Source: an uncultured Chitinophagales bacterium (GTDB taxonomy: Bacteria; Bacteroidota; Bacteroidia; Chitinophagales; UBA2359). From it: DNA of 42,024 nt. The stretch is from the NCBI GenBank assembly GCA_937927195.1, contig CALBCY010000039.1, positions 1 through 42,024 of the forward strand, written 5' to 3'. Every line of letters starts with the position of its first letter. The stretch's first letter is position 1. Below the pieces are notes generated by a model, which ran no database searches, had not been told where the DNA came from, and was given only the letters and a program-made list of their open reading frames with translations. The translations under genes and the position numbers were made by a program. Below, one piece after another: positions 1-8,629 of the stretch.

Positions 1-4
1 GAGA

Positions 5-616
5 TTATTCAGGGTTTGTAAAGAAACTCCTTTGAAATAGAAGAAGGTATAAAATGCCGATGGTGATGGATGAATCAGCAATATTGAAGATTGGTCTGAA
101 GAATTCGAAGCGACTGCCGCCTAAATAGGGAACCCAATCAGGCCAAAAGCCTTTGATAAAGGTGAAATGAAGCATGTCAACTACTTTTCCATAGAAATAG
201 CCAGCATATCCTACTTCAGGCATGAACTCAGCCGGATTTTTAAGGTAATAAGAACTTTCTGAAAAGAATTGACCGTAAAAGATACTGTCTATTATGTTTC
301 CTAATGCACCAGCGAGAATCAAAGACAGGCCAAAGATTAATGAAACAGCGGCTTTTTTTCTTGAAAGTTGTGAAATGAGGAAGCAGATAATAAAAACTGC
401 TACAATCCTAAACAGGGTCAATGCCAACTTACCATAATCACCTCCCAATTCGATCCCGAAGGCCATACCTGGGTTCTCAATGAAATGAATTTCAAACCAT
501 TCACCAAAGACAGGAATCTCTTGTCCAAGGTACATATTGGTTTTTACCCAAAATTTGACGATTTGATCAAAAAGGAGGACCGAAAGAACAGTAAAAGCAG
601 AAACAGCAAATCTCAA
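5..616 (-). CDS. lspA: Lipoprotein signal peptidase (signal peptidase II)
   Basis: Inner-membrane aspartyl protease that removes the signal peptide from diacylglyceryl-modified prolipoproteins. The 203-residue product has the expected hydrophobic segments and both catalytic-Asp motifs: GNIIDS near residue 107 and FNIADSS near residue 178, matching the family GNxxDR and FNxAD signatures (the Arg after the first Asp is Ser here). It is longer than the roughly 165-residue E. coli enzyme because of an insertion between the two Asp motifs (around residues 118-160), which I recall as common in Bacteroidota LspA. It starts 40 bp after the TraR/DksA-like gene and is probably the last gene of an ileS-traR/dksA-lspA transcription unit. 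The stop codon lies at 5-7, so the gene is complete. Confidence 0.95.
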   Translation of the reverse strand: MRFAVSAFTVLSVLLFDQIVKFWVKTNMYLGQEIPVFGEWFEIHFIENPGMAFGIELGGDYGKLALTLFRIVAVFIICFLISQLSRKKAAVSLIFGLSLILAGALGNIIDSIFYGQFFSESSYYLKNPAEFMPEVGYAGYFYGKVVDMLHFTFIKGFWPDWVPYLGGSRFEFFRPIFNIADSSITIGILYLLLFQRSFFTNPE

Positions 617-656
617 TTTATAAATCTTTTGATTTCATTGCAAAAGTAACAAAATC

Positions 657-1055
657 TTACTCTTTTCTACGTTCTAGTTTAGCTTCTATGCTCATTGTTG
701 CATGAGGAACTACTTTTAGTCGATCTTTGCTGATCAATTTACCAGTAACTCTGCATATTCCGTAAGTTTTATTTTCAATACGGATAAGGGCATTTTCAAG
801 GTGTTTGATATATTTTGACTGTCTAGCAGCCATTTTATTCAAATTCTCTTTTTCGAGCGTATTGGCTCCGTTGTCCAAACCGGCAGAAAGAGCATCTTTC
901 AATTCTTCTGTAGATTTGGTAATTTGTTCCTGAAGAAAATTAAGTTCATCTTTAGCTGAATTTATTTTAACAAGGATAATTTCCTTAAACTCCAATAGCT
1001 CAGCTTCTGAATAATTTATTTTCGTTGCTTTATTTTTTTCTTCCACCACTGACAA
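657..1055 (-). CDS. TraR/DksA-family protein with degenerate zinc finger
   Basis: A 132-residue protein with a helical, coiled-coil-like N-terminal part (residues about 15-95) followed by the DksA/TraR C-terminal signature TYGICRVTGKLISKDRL and PHATMSIEAK. DksA-type proteins enter the RNA polymerase secondary channel and modulate initiation; that role is family knowledge and is not shown here. Classical members have four zinc-binding cysteines; only Cys101 is present here, with T, V and H in the surrounding positions, so a normal C4 zinc site cannot form. The position between ileS and lspA (72 and 40 bp gaps) on the same strand is an arrangement typical of Bacteroidota and suggests co-transcription with both. 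Confidence 0.88.
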   Translation of the reverse strand: MSVVEEKNKATKINYSEAELLEFKEIILVKINSAKDELNFLQEQITKSTEELKDALSAGLDNGANTLEKENLNKMAARQSKYIKHLENALIRIENKTYGICRVTGKLISKDRLKVVPHATMSIEAKLERRKE

Positions 1056-1127
1056 ACATTTTAAATTATGAAAAAATTACCAAAGGGTTCATGAATTGAA
1101 CAGTTTCAAAACAATTTTATTTTGGTT

Positions 1128-4100
1128 TCAGATTTTAAAAATGAAGATTTTTAATTCTTCTCCATTGATGTCCAAGCTAACTGAATCTCTCATCTCATCT
1201 ACGACATTTAGTTCATTCGTCAATGTTTCGGTGCAAATATACTGTTTAAATTTTTCTATAGCCCCTTGCAAGACAGGATTTTCTAAAATAGAAATACCTA
1301 TTCTATCCGTGATTTCCAAATCCTGGTCCTTACGAAGTCTTTGAATTTTATTGACAATTTCTCTTGCATCGCCTTCGCGTTTTAGATCTTCATCAATTTT
1401 AGTATCCAAAGCCACCGTTAAACCGTTGGAGCTGTTAACCAACCAACCGGGTACATCTTCAGTATCAATAATTACATCTGAAAGTAAGAGTTCATAGCTT
1501 TCTCCATCAACATCTATAGGACAAGAACCGTTCCGTTCCAATAAATTAATTTCATCCTGCCCAAATTTGCCCAAAGATTGTTGAATTAATTTCATCTTTG
1601 ATCCTACCTTTTTACCCAATTCCTTGAAATTAGGTTTGATTTTTTTTGTAAAAATACCACTGGTATCTTTTACATACTCTATATTTTTAATATTTACCTC
1701 TGTCTTTATCAGACTTTCTATGGCTTCGATATTGCTTTGGAACTGATCGTCCAATACAGGAATCAAAGCCCTCTTCAAAGGTTGTCTCACTTTGATGTTC
1801 TCTTTCTTTCTCAAGGCTAAAATTAAGGAAGAAAATTCTTGTGCCAAGCGCATACGCTCTTCAAGGCTCTGTTCTATAAATGCTTCATTTATTGTAGGGA
1901 ATTGTGAACAGTGTACGGATAAATCGCTACTCTTGTCTACTTGATTTAACTCTCTATACAGCATATCTGAGAAAAATGGAGCAATCGGTGACATCAATTG
2001 AGAAACAACGATCAAACATCTATGTAAAGTCTGGTAAGCGGCATTTTTATCTGTGTGATTGTCTTCTGAAATAGGTTTCCAGAATCTCTTTCTACACAGT
2101 CTAACATACCAATTACTCAAATGATCCTCAACAAAACGCTGAATCAAACGGGCAGCTTTTGTTGGTTCGTAATTTCCAATGTTTTTATCAACCTCAACAA
2201 TCAAACTGTTTAGTTTAGAAATGATCCAACGATCTATTTCAGGTCTTTCTTCCAATGGAATTGTTGCACTGTCCGCTTGGCTGAAGCCATCGGTATTGGC
2301 GTACATTGCAAAGAAGTTATAAGTATTGTAAAGAGTGCCAAAGAATTTTCGCTGTACTTCTTTAATTCCAGCCAAGTCAAATTTTAGATTTTCCCAAGGC
2401 TGAGAGTTTGAAATAATGTACCATCTTGTTGCGTCAGCTCCATAATCTGCGATTGTAGTAAACGGATCAACGACATTGCCCAAAGTCTTGGACATTTTTA
2501 CACCCTTTTTATCCAATAGCAATCCATTAGACACCACATTTTTATAAGCAACTGAATCAAACAGCATAACTGCAATTGCATGCAGTGTATAAAACCAGCC
2601 CCTGGTTTGATCGACTCCCTCCGCAATAAAATCTGCCGGATAATTGGCTTCAAAAAGCTCCTTGTTCTCAAATGGATAATGCCATTGAGCATATGGCATT
2701 GCACCGGAATCAAACCAAACGTCAATTAGATCAGCTTCTCTTTTCATGGCTTTTCCACTTGGAGCAACCAATACAATATTGTCAACATGGGGCTTGTGCA
2801 TGTCGAAATTGTCATCAATCTGGCCATCCATAAAGCCAGCCTCGATTGATTTTGATATTTCAGCTTTCAATTCCTCAATTGACCCAATGCACAATTCTTC
2901 TGCTCCATCTTCGGTCCTCCAAATTGGCAGTGGTGTGCCCCAATATCTAGATCTAGAGAGATTCCAATCCTGAATATTTTCTAGCCAGTTGCCAAATCTT
3001 CCTTCTCCAGTAGAAGCTGGTTTCCAGTTGATGGTTTTGTTTAATTCAACCAATCTGTCCTTAACAGCTGATACTTTAATAAACCAAGAATCCAATGGGT
3101 AATATAAAATCGGTTTATTGGTTCTCCAGCAATGTGGATAGTTGTGCTCGTATTTTTCGACTTTGAAAGCCTTGTTTTCTGTTTTTAATTTTATAGAAAT
3201 ATCAATATCGACATTTCTATAGTTTTCTTCGTTTTTGTAATCTTTTACATAACGACCCGCAAAATCTGTTACTTCATCAACAAACTTTCCTTGTTTGTCC
3301 ACTAAGGTCAGTGAACCAATTCCATTTTGTTTGGCAACTTTCATATCGTCCGCACCAAAACTTGGAGCCAAGTGAACGATTCCAGTTCCGTCTTCTGTCG
3401 TTACAAAATCTCCTATCAATACTTTGAATGCATCACCATCTTCTGGCTGAACATAAGGGAGCAATTGTTCATAACGCAGGCCTTCAAATTCGCTTCCTTT
3501 GTGTTCGGATAAAATTTTATAAGGAATCAATTTTTGTCCCGGTTCAAAGTCTTCCAAATTCAATTCAGCAGCTTCAGGCTTGAAATATTTTCCAAGTAAA
3601 TCCTTTGCTAGAATTACTTTCACTCTGTCATGAGTATAAGGGTTGAAAGTATCTACTTTGACATATTTTATCTTTCTACCAACAGCAAGCGCAGTATTCG
3701 AAGGCAAGGTCCAAGGAGTAGTTGTCCAAGCCAAGAAATAGGCATCTTGATCTTTTATTTTGAACTGGGCTGTTGCCGAAGTATCTTTTACATTTCTATA
3801 AGTTCCTTCATAACTCAGCTCATGGGAACTAAGTCCTGTTCCAGCGGCAGGAGAGAATGGTTGCACAGAATATCCTTTGTATAAAAACCCTTTGTCGTAC
3901 AAGCGCTTCAAAAGATTCCAGATGCTTTCTATGTAATCGTTTTCATAGGTAATGTATGGATCTGATAAGTCGATCCAATAACCCATTTTTTGAGTAATGT
4001 CATCCCATACATCCTTGAAGCGAAGGACTTCTTCTCGGCAGGTTTGATTGTATTCTTCAACAGAAATTTTAACCCCAATGTCTTCTTTTTTAATACCCAG

Positions 4101-4412
4101 TTTTTTCTCGACATTGATTTCAATAGGCAAACCATGTGTGTCCCAACCACCTTTTCTGTTTACCTGAAATCCCTTTAAAGTTTTGTAGCGGCAGAATAGA
4201 TCCTTGATCGTTCTTCCCATTACATGATGTATGCCAGGAAGCCCATTTGCTGAAGGTGGACCTTCGTAAAATACAAACGGTTCCTTGCCATCTCTTGTTG
4301 AGATGCTTTTCGCAAATATTTCATGTTCCTTCCAAAAAGACAAAACCTCTTTATCAATTTCTGGTAGATTAAAGGAAGAGAATTGTTTGTATTTCTTGCT
4401 TGATAATTCCAT
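1128..4412 (-). CDS. ileS: Isoleucine--tRNA ligase
   Basis: Charges tRNA-Ile with isoleucine in the cytoplasm. The 1,094-residue product is a class I synthetase. The HIGH-equivalent lies in GPPSANGLPGIHHVMGRT near residues 51-68, the KMSKTLGN loop is near residue 639, and the region between them holds the inserted CP1 editing domain (for example TTTPWTLPSNTAL near 230, and DVWFDSGAMPYAQWHYPFEN just before the second half of the active site). After the anticodon-binding domain (about 720-880) comes a C-terminal extension without the Cys-rich zinc finger of the E. coli-type enzyme. Length and motif style fit the larger, eukaryote-like type of IleS. A TAnnTTTG element sits about 83 bases upstream of the ATG. 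Confidence 0.97.
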   Translation of the reverse strand: MELSSKKYKQFSSFNLPEIDKEVLSFWKEHEIFAKSISTRDGKEPFVFYEGPPSANGLPGIHHVMGRTIKDLFCRYKTLKGFQVNRKGGWDTHGLPIEINVEKKLGIKKEDIGVKISVEEYNQTCREEVLRFKDVWDDITQKMGYWIDLSDPYITYENDYIESIWNLLKRLYDKGFLYKGYSVQPFSPAAGTGLSSHELSYEGTYRNVKDTSATAQFKIKDQDAYFLAWTTTPWTLPSNTALAVGRKIKYVKVDTFNPYTHDRVKVILAKDLLGKYFKPEAAELNLEDFEPGQKLIPYKILSEHKGSEFEGLRYEQLLPYVQPEDGDAFKVLIGDFVTTEDGTGIVHLAPSFGADDMKVAKQNGIGSLTLVDKQGKFVDEVTDFAGRYVKDYKNEENYRNVDIDISIKLKTENKAFKVEKYEHNYPHCWRTNKPILYYPLDSWFIKVSAVKDRLVELNKTINWKPASTGEGRFGNWLENIQDWNLSRSRYWGTPLPIWRTEDGAEELCIGSIEELKAEISKSIEAGFMDGQIDDNFDMHKPHVDNIVLVAPSGKAMKREADLIDVWFDSGAMPYAQWHYPFENKELFEANYPADFIAEGVDQTRGWFYTLHAIAVMLFDSVAYKNVVSNGLLLDKKGVKMSKTLGNVVDPFTTIADYGADATRWYIISNSQPWENLKFDLAGIKEVQRKFFGTLYNTYNFFAMYANTDGFSQADSATIPLEERPEIDRWIISKLNSLIVEVDKNIGNYEPTKAARLIQRFVEDHLSNWYVRLCRKRFWKPISEDNHTDKNAAYQTLHRCLIVVSQLMSPIAPFFSDMLYRELNQVDKSSDLSVHCSQFPTINEAFIEQSLEERMRLAQEFSSLILALRKKENIKVRQPLKRALIPVLDDQFQSNIEAIESLIKTEVNIKNIEYVKDTSGIFTKKIKPNFKELGKKVGSKMKLIQQSLGKFGQDEINLLERNGSCPIDVDGESYELLLSDVIIDTEDVPGWLVNSSNGLTVALDTKIDEDLKREGDAREIVNKIQRLRKDQDLEITDRIGISILENPVLQGAIEKFKQYICTETLTNELNVVDEMRDSVSLDINGEELKIFIFKI

Positions 4413-4494
4413 TGTATAATATTTAAAAATCTGATTGGGTACTGAAAGGCTTGTTTGGCCCCATACATTGTTGGAGTTTTCTCCGATTTTTGCG

Positions 4495-4502
4495 CAAAAT
4501 TA
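4495..4502 (-). promoter_or_regulatory. Candidate Bacteroidota -7 promoter element for ileS
   Basis: On the minus strand this reads TAATTTTG, an exact match to the Bacteroidota -7 consensus TAnnTTTG, followed by CGCA. It lies in the 107-bp gap between the RND transporter gene and ileS, so ileS may have its own start even though both genes share a strand. I do not see a convincing -33 TTTG at the expected distance. Confidence 0.4.
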
Positions 4503-4519
4503 CTAGCTTCTTTTGTGAA

Positions 4520-6841
4520 TTAAGAATCTAAGTCCTTTTTTCCTTTTCTTTCCTCAATGCTAAGTATAACAGAAGGAAGCAAAACAAGGTTCGCAAGAAG
4601 GGCCACAATCAAGGTAATAGAGGTCAGTAAACCTAAATAAAAGGTTCCAGTGAAGTTGGAGAATGTAAAAACGACGAAACCAGCCAATAATATAATGGCC
4701 GTATAAATCATGCTAAAACCTGTCTCTTGTATTGAACGGGTAATTGCATCTTTTGTGCTTTGTTTGTAGTCAAATAGTTCTTGTCTGTATTTGGCTAAAA
4801 AGTGGATGGTGAAATCGACTGAAATTCCGAATGCCACACTGAAAATCAACACCGTTGATGGTTTCAAGGTAATTCCGAAATAACCCATTAAAGAAGCTGT
4901 AAAAGCCAATGGGATCAAATTGGGCAATAAGGCGATCATCAACATTTTAGGAGACCTGAATAAGTAGGCAATGATTATTGCAATCAATAAAAATGCAAAC
5001 AATACGCTATTTCTAAGACCGCTGATCAAATAATTATATCCTTCCATCACAACGAAAGTACTCCCAGTATAACTAACATCGTATTTTTCCGGATCAAGTA
5101 CTTTGGCTACTTCAGATTTCATTTCAGCCACAACTTCTGGAAATTTTCTAGAACCCACATCTGCAATGGCCACACTCAATCTGGCAACTTGCTGCAGACT
5201 GTCTGTTAGTGTAGCTAGTAAATTACCATTGTCTTCTCCTCCAGTATTTTTCAAATAAGACAAAACAAAACTTCTTTCCATTGCAGATGGAAGACTATAA
5301 AACTTGTCTTTTCCATTGAAATAAGCTTGGTTGCAGAATTTTATTCCATCAATCAACGAAACAGGTTTGGAGAATAACTCGTTTTTTTCAAAAATTTTGT
5401 GAACCTTGTCTAGCTTTTTCATGAAACTAGCCTTGGTAATTCCAGTCTTTTTCTTGGTGTCAATTAAGACATCCATAGGCATAACACCCTTGAAGTTGTT
5501 TTCAAAAAACTTAAGATCAGTATAGACAATTGAATCCTGACTAACATCATCAACCAAGTAGCCTTCAGATTTTAATTGAAATAAACCAAAGGAGCAAACA
5601 ATCAGTAATGCAAGAGCTCCTAATTGAATGGATGTTCTATACTTATGAGTCCAGTTTACTAAGTTGGCCAAAGTAGCCTGAAGTACTTTTCTGTCAAGGT
5701 GCTTTAAATGCTTGGCCTTCGGTTTAGGCAAATACATAAAAATACCTGGTATTACTATTAGTGAAATGAAATAGGTTCCCGCTATACTCAAGCCAGAAAC
5801 AATTCCAAACTCTTTTAAAATAGCACTTTCCATCAATGCAAAAACTGCAAAACCAATTGCGGTGGTTAAATTGGCAAACAAAGTGATGTGTCCAATTCGT
5901 GATACAGCATTGACCATCGCTCGTTTTCTTTCACCATGTTTTCTAAATTCCTCCTGATACTTATTGAGCATGTAAACACAATTGGGAATTCCGATAACAA
6001 CTATCAAGGTCGGCACCAGTCCTGTTAGAACCGTAATCCTATAATCTAGCAAAGTCATAATGCCCAGACACCAAATTACTGCGATCAATACAACTAAAAT
6101 GGGATAGAAAACAGAAGCAAAAGAACGGAACAAAAGGAAAAGAATCATTCCAATTATACAAATGGCAAGCACTAAGAAGTATTTCAACTCTTTAGAGATG
6201 GTTTCAATATTATAGGATCTGATGAAAGGCAATCCCGAATAATGGGTGGAAAGATCGTGCTTTGCCCCAAATTGGTCAGCTTTTCTAACAATGGTTTTTA
6301 CCACACCAACCCTTGTTTTAGTATTCATTATGGAAGAATCAATTCGAACGCCCATTAGAGTTGAATTGTTTTCTGCATTGTATAAAATACCTTCATAAAA
6401 GGGAAGTGATTTGAAAAGCTGTTTCAAACTGTCCATTTCAGCATCACTTCCAACTTCTTCAGAAATGATTGGACGTAGCTGAAATCTTTCATTTTCCTTG
6501 TCTTTTATGACATTGATTGAGGTTGGTACAGAGACAACTCCGTTTATTCCGTCAATCTTTTCCAATTCTTTGCCTAATTTGAACCAATCATTAAAAACAG
6601 CTCGATCAAAAAAGCGATCAGATTGCAACCCAATAACCATCAAATTTCCATCCTCTCCAAACTGCTTTTTAAAGTGTTTGAAATCTTTCATTACCTGATG
6701 TGTATCGGGAAGAATAGGCGGATTGCTATAGGTCATCTGTATTCCTTTAGCATGATATCCCATGAAAATGGTCAATATCAAAACCAAAAGCAACAGCGGT
6801 AGACGGAACTTAATTATAAACCTTGCTAAATTTACCCACAT
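4520..6841 (-). CDS. RND/MMPL-family membrane transporter
   Basis: A 773-residue polytopic protein with the duplicated RND layout. It has one N-terminal membrane helix (about 12-28), a large periplasmic domain (about 30-215), a bundle of five helices (about 220-370), a further helix near 400-420, a second periplasmic domain (about 425-605) and a second bundle (about 608-760). The second bundle contains GISVDFTIHF, typical of MMPL/HAE3-type and sterol-sensing-like exporters, and GFSMIYTAIILLAGF follows. Proteins of this group use proton motive force to export hydrophobic compounds or lipids; the substrate here cannot be read from the sequence. No membrane-fusion or outer-membrane partner is adjacent, which fits the stand-alone HAE3/MMPL group better than tripartite AcrB-type pumps. 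The DNA upstream has a near-consensus -7 element (TAATTTCG). Confidence 0.88.
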   Translation of the reverse strand: MWVNLARFIIKFRLPLLLLVLILTIFMGYHAKGIQMTYSNPPILPDTHQVMKDFKHFKKQFGEDGNLMVIGLQSDRFFDRAVFNDWFKLGKELEKIDGINGVVSVPTSINVIKDKENERFQLRPIISEEVGSDAEMDSLKQLFKSLPFYEGILYNAENNSTLMGVRIDSSIMNTKTRVGVVKTIVRKADQFGAKHDLSTHYSGLPFIRSYNIETISKELKYFLVLAICIIGMILFLLFRSFASVFYPILVVLIAVIWCLGIMTLLDYRITVLTGLVPTLIVVIGIPNCVYMLNKYQEEFRKHGERKRAMVNAVSRIGHITLFANLTTAIGFAVFALMESAILKEFGIVSGLSIAGTYFISLIVIPGIFMYLPKPKAKHLKHLDRKVLQATLANLVNWTHKYRTSIQLGALALLIVCSFGLFQLKSEGYLVDDVSQDSIVYTDLKFFENNFKGVMPMDVLIDTKKKTGITKASFMKKLDKVHKIFEKNELFSKPVSLIDGIKFCNQAYFNGKDKFYSLPSAMERSFVLSYLKNTGGEDNGNLLATLTDSLQQVARLSVAIADVGSRKFPEVVAEMKSEVAKVLDPEKYDVSYTGSTFVVMEGYNYLISGLRNSVLFAFLLIAIIIAYLFRSPKMLMIALLPNLIPLAFTASLMGYFGITLKPSTVLIFSVAFGISVDFTIHFLAKYRQELFDYKQSTKDAITRSIQETGFSMIYTAIILLAGFVVFTFSNFTGTFYLGLLTSITLIVALLANLVLLPSVILSIEERKGKKDLDS

Positions 6842-7066
6842 TGGTCAAAAAAAAATGAGCGCGAAATTAGCAAATTAGCCCAACAAAGCTGCTTTTAAAA
6901 CAATATATTGACAGGTAAAAGTCAGGAACTTCACTAAAATTTATTTTGTTGTGGTTTATGATGCAATTATATAAGGTTATGGTAGCTTAGACTGCAATAA
7001 TATAGAAAGTGGAAAGAAAGATTTTTCGAAAATTAGGTCTAATGTGCAATTGGGAGTTAAATTTGT

Positions 7067-7906
7067 GTGAATAATTTCAAGATGTCAACAGAAAAAAACA
7101 ATTTATTCAAAAAAAGAGTAGGGGCCATCATTTTTAGGCATGATACCCCAGAGAGCAAAACTTTCGATGTTATCCTTTTGGTGATGATTGCTTTGAGTAT
7201 TCTGGTTGTTATGTTGGAGAGTGTTGAAGCCATTGATTTGGAATACCATACAGCATTGTGGTATATGGAATGGGTTTTGACTATTTTATTCACAATCGAA
7301 TACATTGCAAGAATCTACACGGCCAATAAAAAGTGGGCCTACATCAGTAGTTTTTATGGAATAGTTGATTTGTTATCGATAATTCCGACCTATTTGACGC
7401 TGTTTGCCCTGCCAATGCAATATTTCATGACAGTAAGAATTTTGCGTTTGTTGAGGGTTTTTAGAATTTTCAAATTGACTCATTTCTTGGGCGAATCCCA
7501 GATTTTGGTAACAGCACTCAAGGCCAGCAAACAAAAGATAATTGTGTTTTTGACAGCAGTATTGATCAGTTCCGTAATTATTGGTTCGATTATGTATATG
7601 GTAGAAAGTGATGAAGCTGGATTTACCAGCATACCTAGAAGCATCTATTGGGCCATCGTAACGATGACAACTGTCGGCTATGGAGATATTGCACCCCAAA
7701 CCACTTTGGGACAAACTTTGGCTGCAATTGTGATGATTTTGGGCTATGGAATTATTGCAGTACCAACTGGAATTGTAACTTCTGAAATCAGAAATGCCTC
7801 AATTCCCAAAGAAATAGAAACAATTTCATGTCCCACCTGCGATAAAACTGGTTTACACTTCAACTCTGAATATTGCAGACATTGTGGAAGCTCCTTGGAC
7901 ATATAG
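7067..7906 (+). CDS. Voltage-gated-type K+ channel with C-terminal zinc ribbon
   Basis: A 279-residue ion channel subunit of the six-helix type. The S1 helix starts near residue 33, an Arg-rich S4-like segment VRILRLLRVFRIFKL lies near 123-138, and the pore helix plus selectivity filter TTVGYGD occupies residues 201-207, which indicates K+ selectivity. After S6 there is a short cytoplasmic tail with two CxxC knuckles (Cys255/258 and Cys270/273) that look like a zinc ribbon. The start used is GTG at 7067, preceded by GGGAG ten bases upstream; an ATG five codons later (7082, MSTEKNN) is an equally plausible start. The gene stands alone between divergent and unrelated neighbours. I am confident of the channel family and less sure of gating and of the zinc site. 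Confidence 0.92.
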   Translation: MNNFKMSTEKNNLFKKRVGAIIFRHDTPESKTFDVILLVMIALSILVVMLESVEAIDLEYHTALWYMEWVLTILFTIEYIARIYTANKKWAYISSFYGIVDLLSIIPTYLTLFALPMQYFMTVRILRLLRVFRIFKLTHFLGESQILVTALKASKQKIIVFLTAVLISSVIIGSIMYMVESDEAGFTSIPRSIYWAIVTMTTVGYGDIAPQTTLGQTLAAIVMILGYGIIAVPTGIVTSEIRNASIPKEIETISCPTCDKTGLHFNSEYCRHCGSSLDI

Positions 7907-8057
7907 CTAAAGCCTTTGGTGCAAGGTTGGATTGTATTGTGATGAAATAAATTTAAACAATAAAAGCAAAAATTATTAGCCATTTGAATTCTGGACACAG
8001 ATGTCTGGAGATACACATTGTGTTCCAGGCTAAAATCTAGCATCTAAAATCTAAACT

Positions 8058-8465
8058 ATGGACAAACCTAGCATAATTCCAACAATGCGCTATGAAGATG
8101 CCAATGCTGCAATTGATTGGCTTTGTAAAAATCTTGGATTTACAGAGCATGCCGTTTTTCGCAATGAAGAAAATCAAGTAAAGCATGCACAATTGATTCA
8201 GGGCACAGGAATGATTATGATAGGCGAAAAAATCAAAAATGAATTCGACAAACTTGTAAAGGTGCCAAGTGAAATTGATGGATACAATACCCAAAGTGCC
8301 TATTTAATCGTCGAAAAAATTGAAGAGCACTACAAAAAAGCCAAAGAAGGTGGAGCAACAATCGTATTAGAATTGACCGAAGAAGATTATGGAGGTAAAT
8401 CTTATAGCTGCAAGGACCCTGAAGGATATTTGTGGAACTTTGGAACCTACAATCCTTGGAAATAG
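8058..8465 (+). CDS. VOC-fold (glyoxalase/bleomycin-resistance-like) protein
   Basis: A compact 135-residue cytoplasmic protein with the two beta-alpha-beta-beta-beta halves of the vicinal oxygen chelate superfamily. The first half is PTMRYEDANAAIDWLCKNLGF with HAQL as a likely metal-ligand strand. The second half is AYLIVEKIEEHYKKAKEGGA and ends in the recurrent KDPEGYLWNFGTY strand. It most resembles the PhnB-like, single-domain branch. Such proteins include dioxygenases, glyoxalases and drug-binding proteins, so the substrate cannot be assigned. Directly upstream, CTAAAATCTA occurs twice (about 8030-8053), a short AT-rich direct repeat of unknown meaning. Confidence 0.85.
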   Translation: MDKPSIIPTMRYEDANAAIDWLCKNLGFTEHAVFRNEENQVKHAQLIQGTGMIMIGEKIKNEFDKLVKVPSEIDGYNTQSAYLIVEKIEEHYKKAKEGGATIVLELTEEDYGGKSYSCKDPEGYLWNFGTYNPWK

Positions 8466-8629
8466 TTTTTTGTTGTTCGATATCCGCAATTCGATTTTCA
8501 CTTCTTTTTTTTACTTCTTTTAGACAACTTTTATCCAATGGCAAAAACTGGATATTTCGTATGTAATATTATTATTGTTGTATCGTTTTAATTAGTCTGC
8601 ACGAATATGCTCATCATTTGATAACAACT

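Noticed and set aside
7082-7906. ATG at 7082 as the start of the K+ channel
   Set aside because: Not excluded; GTG at 7067 has a GGGAG at suitable distance and was kept, with only five residues of difference.
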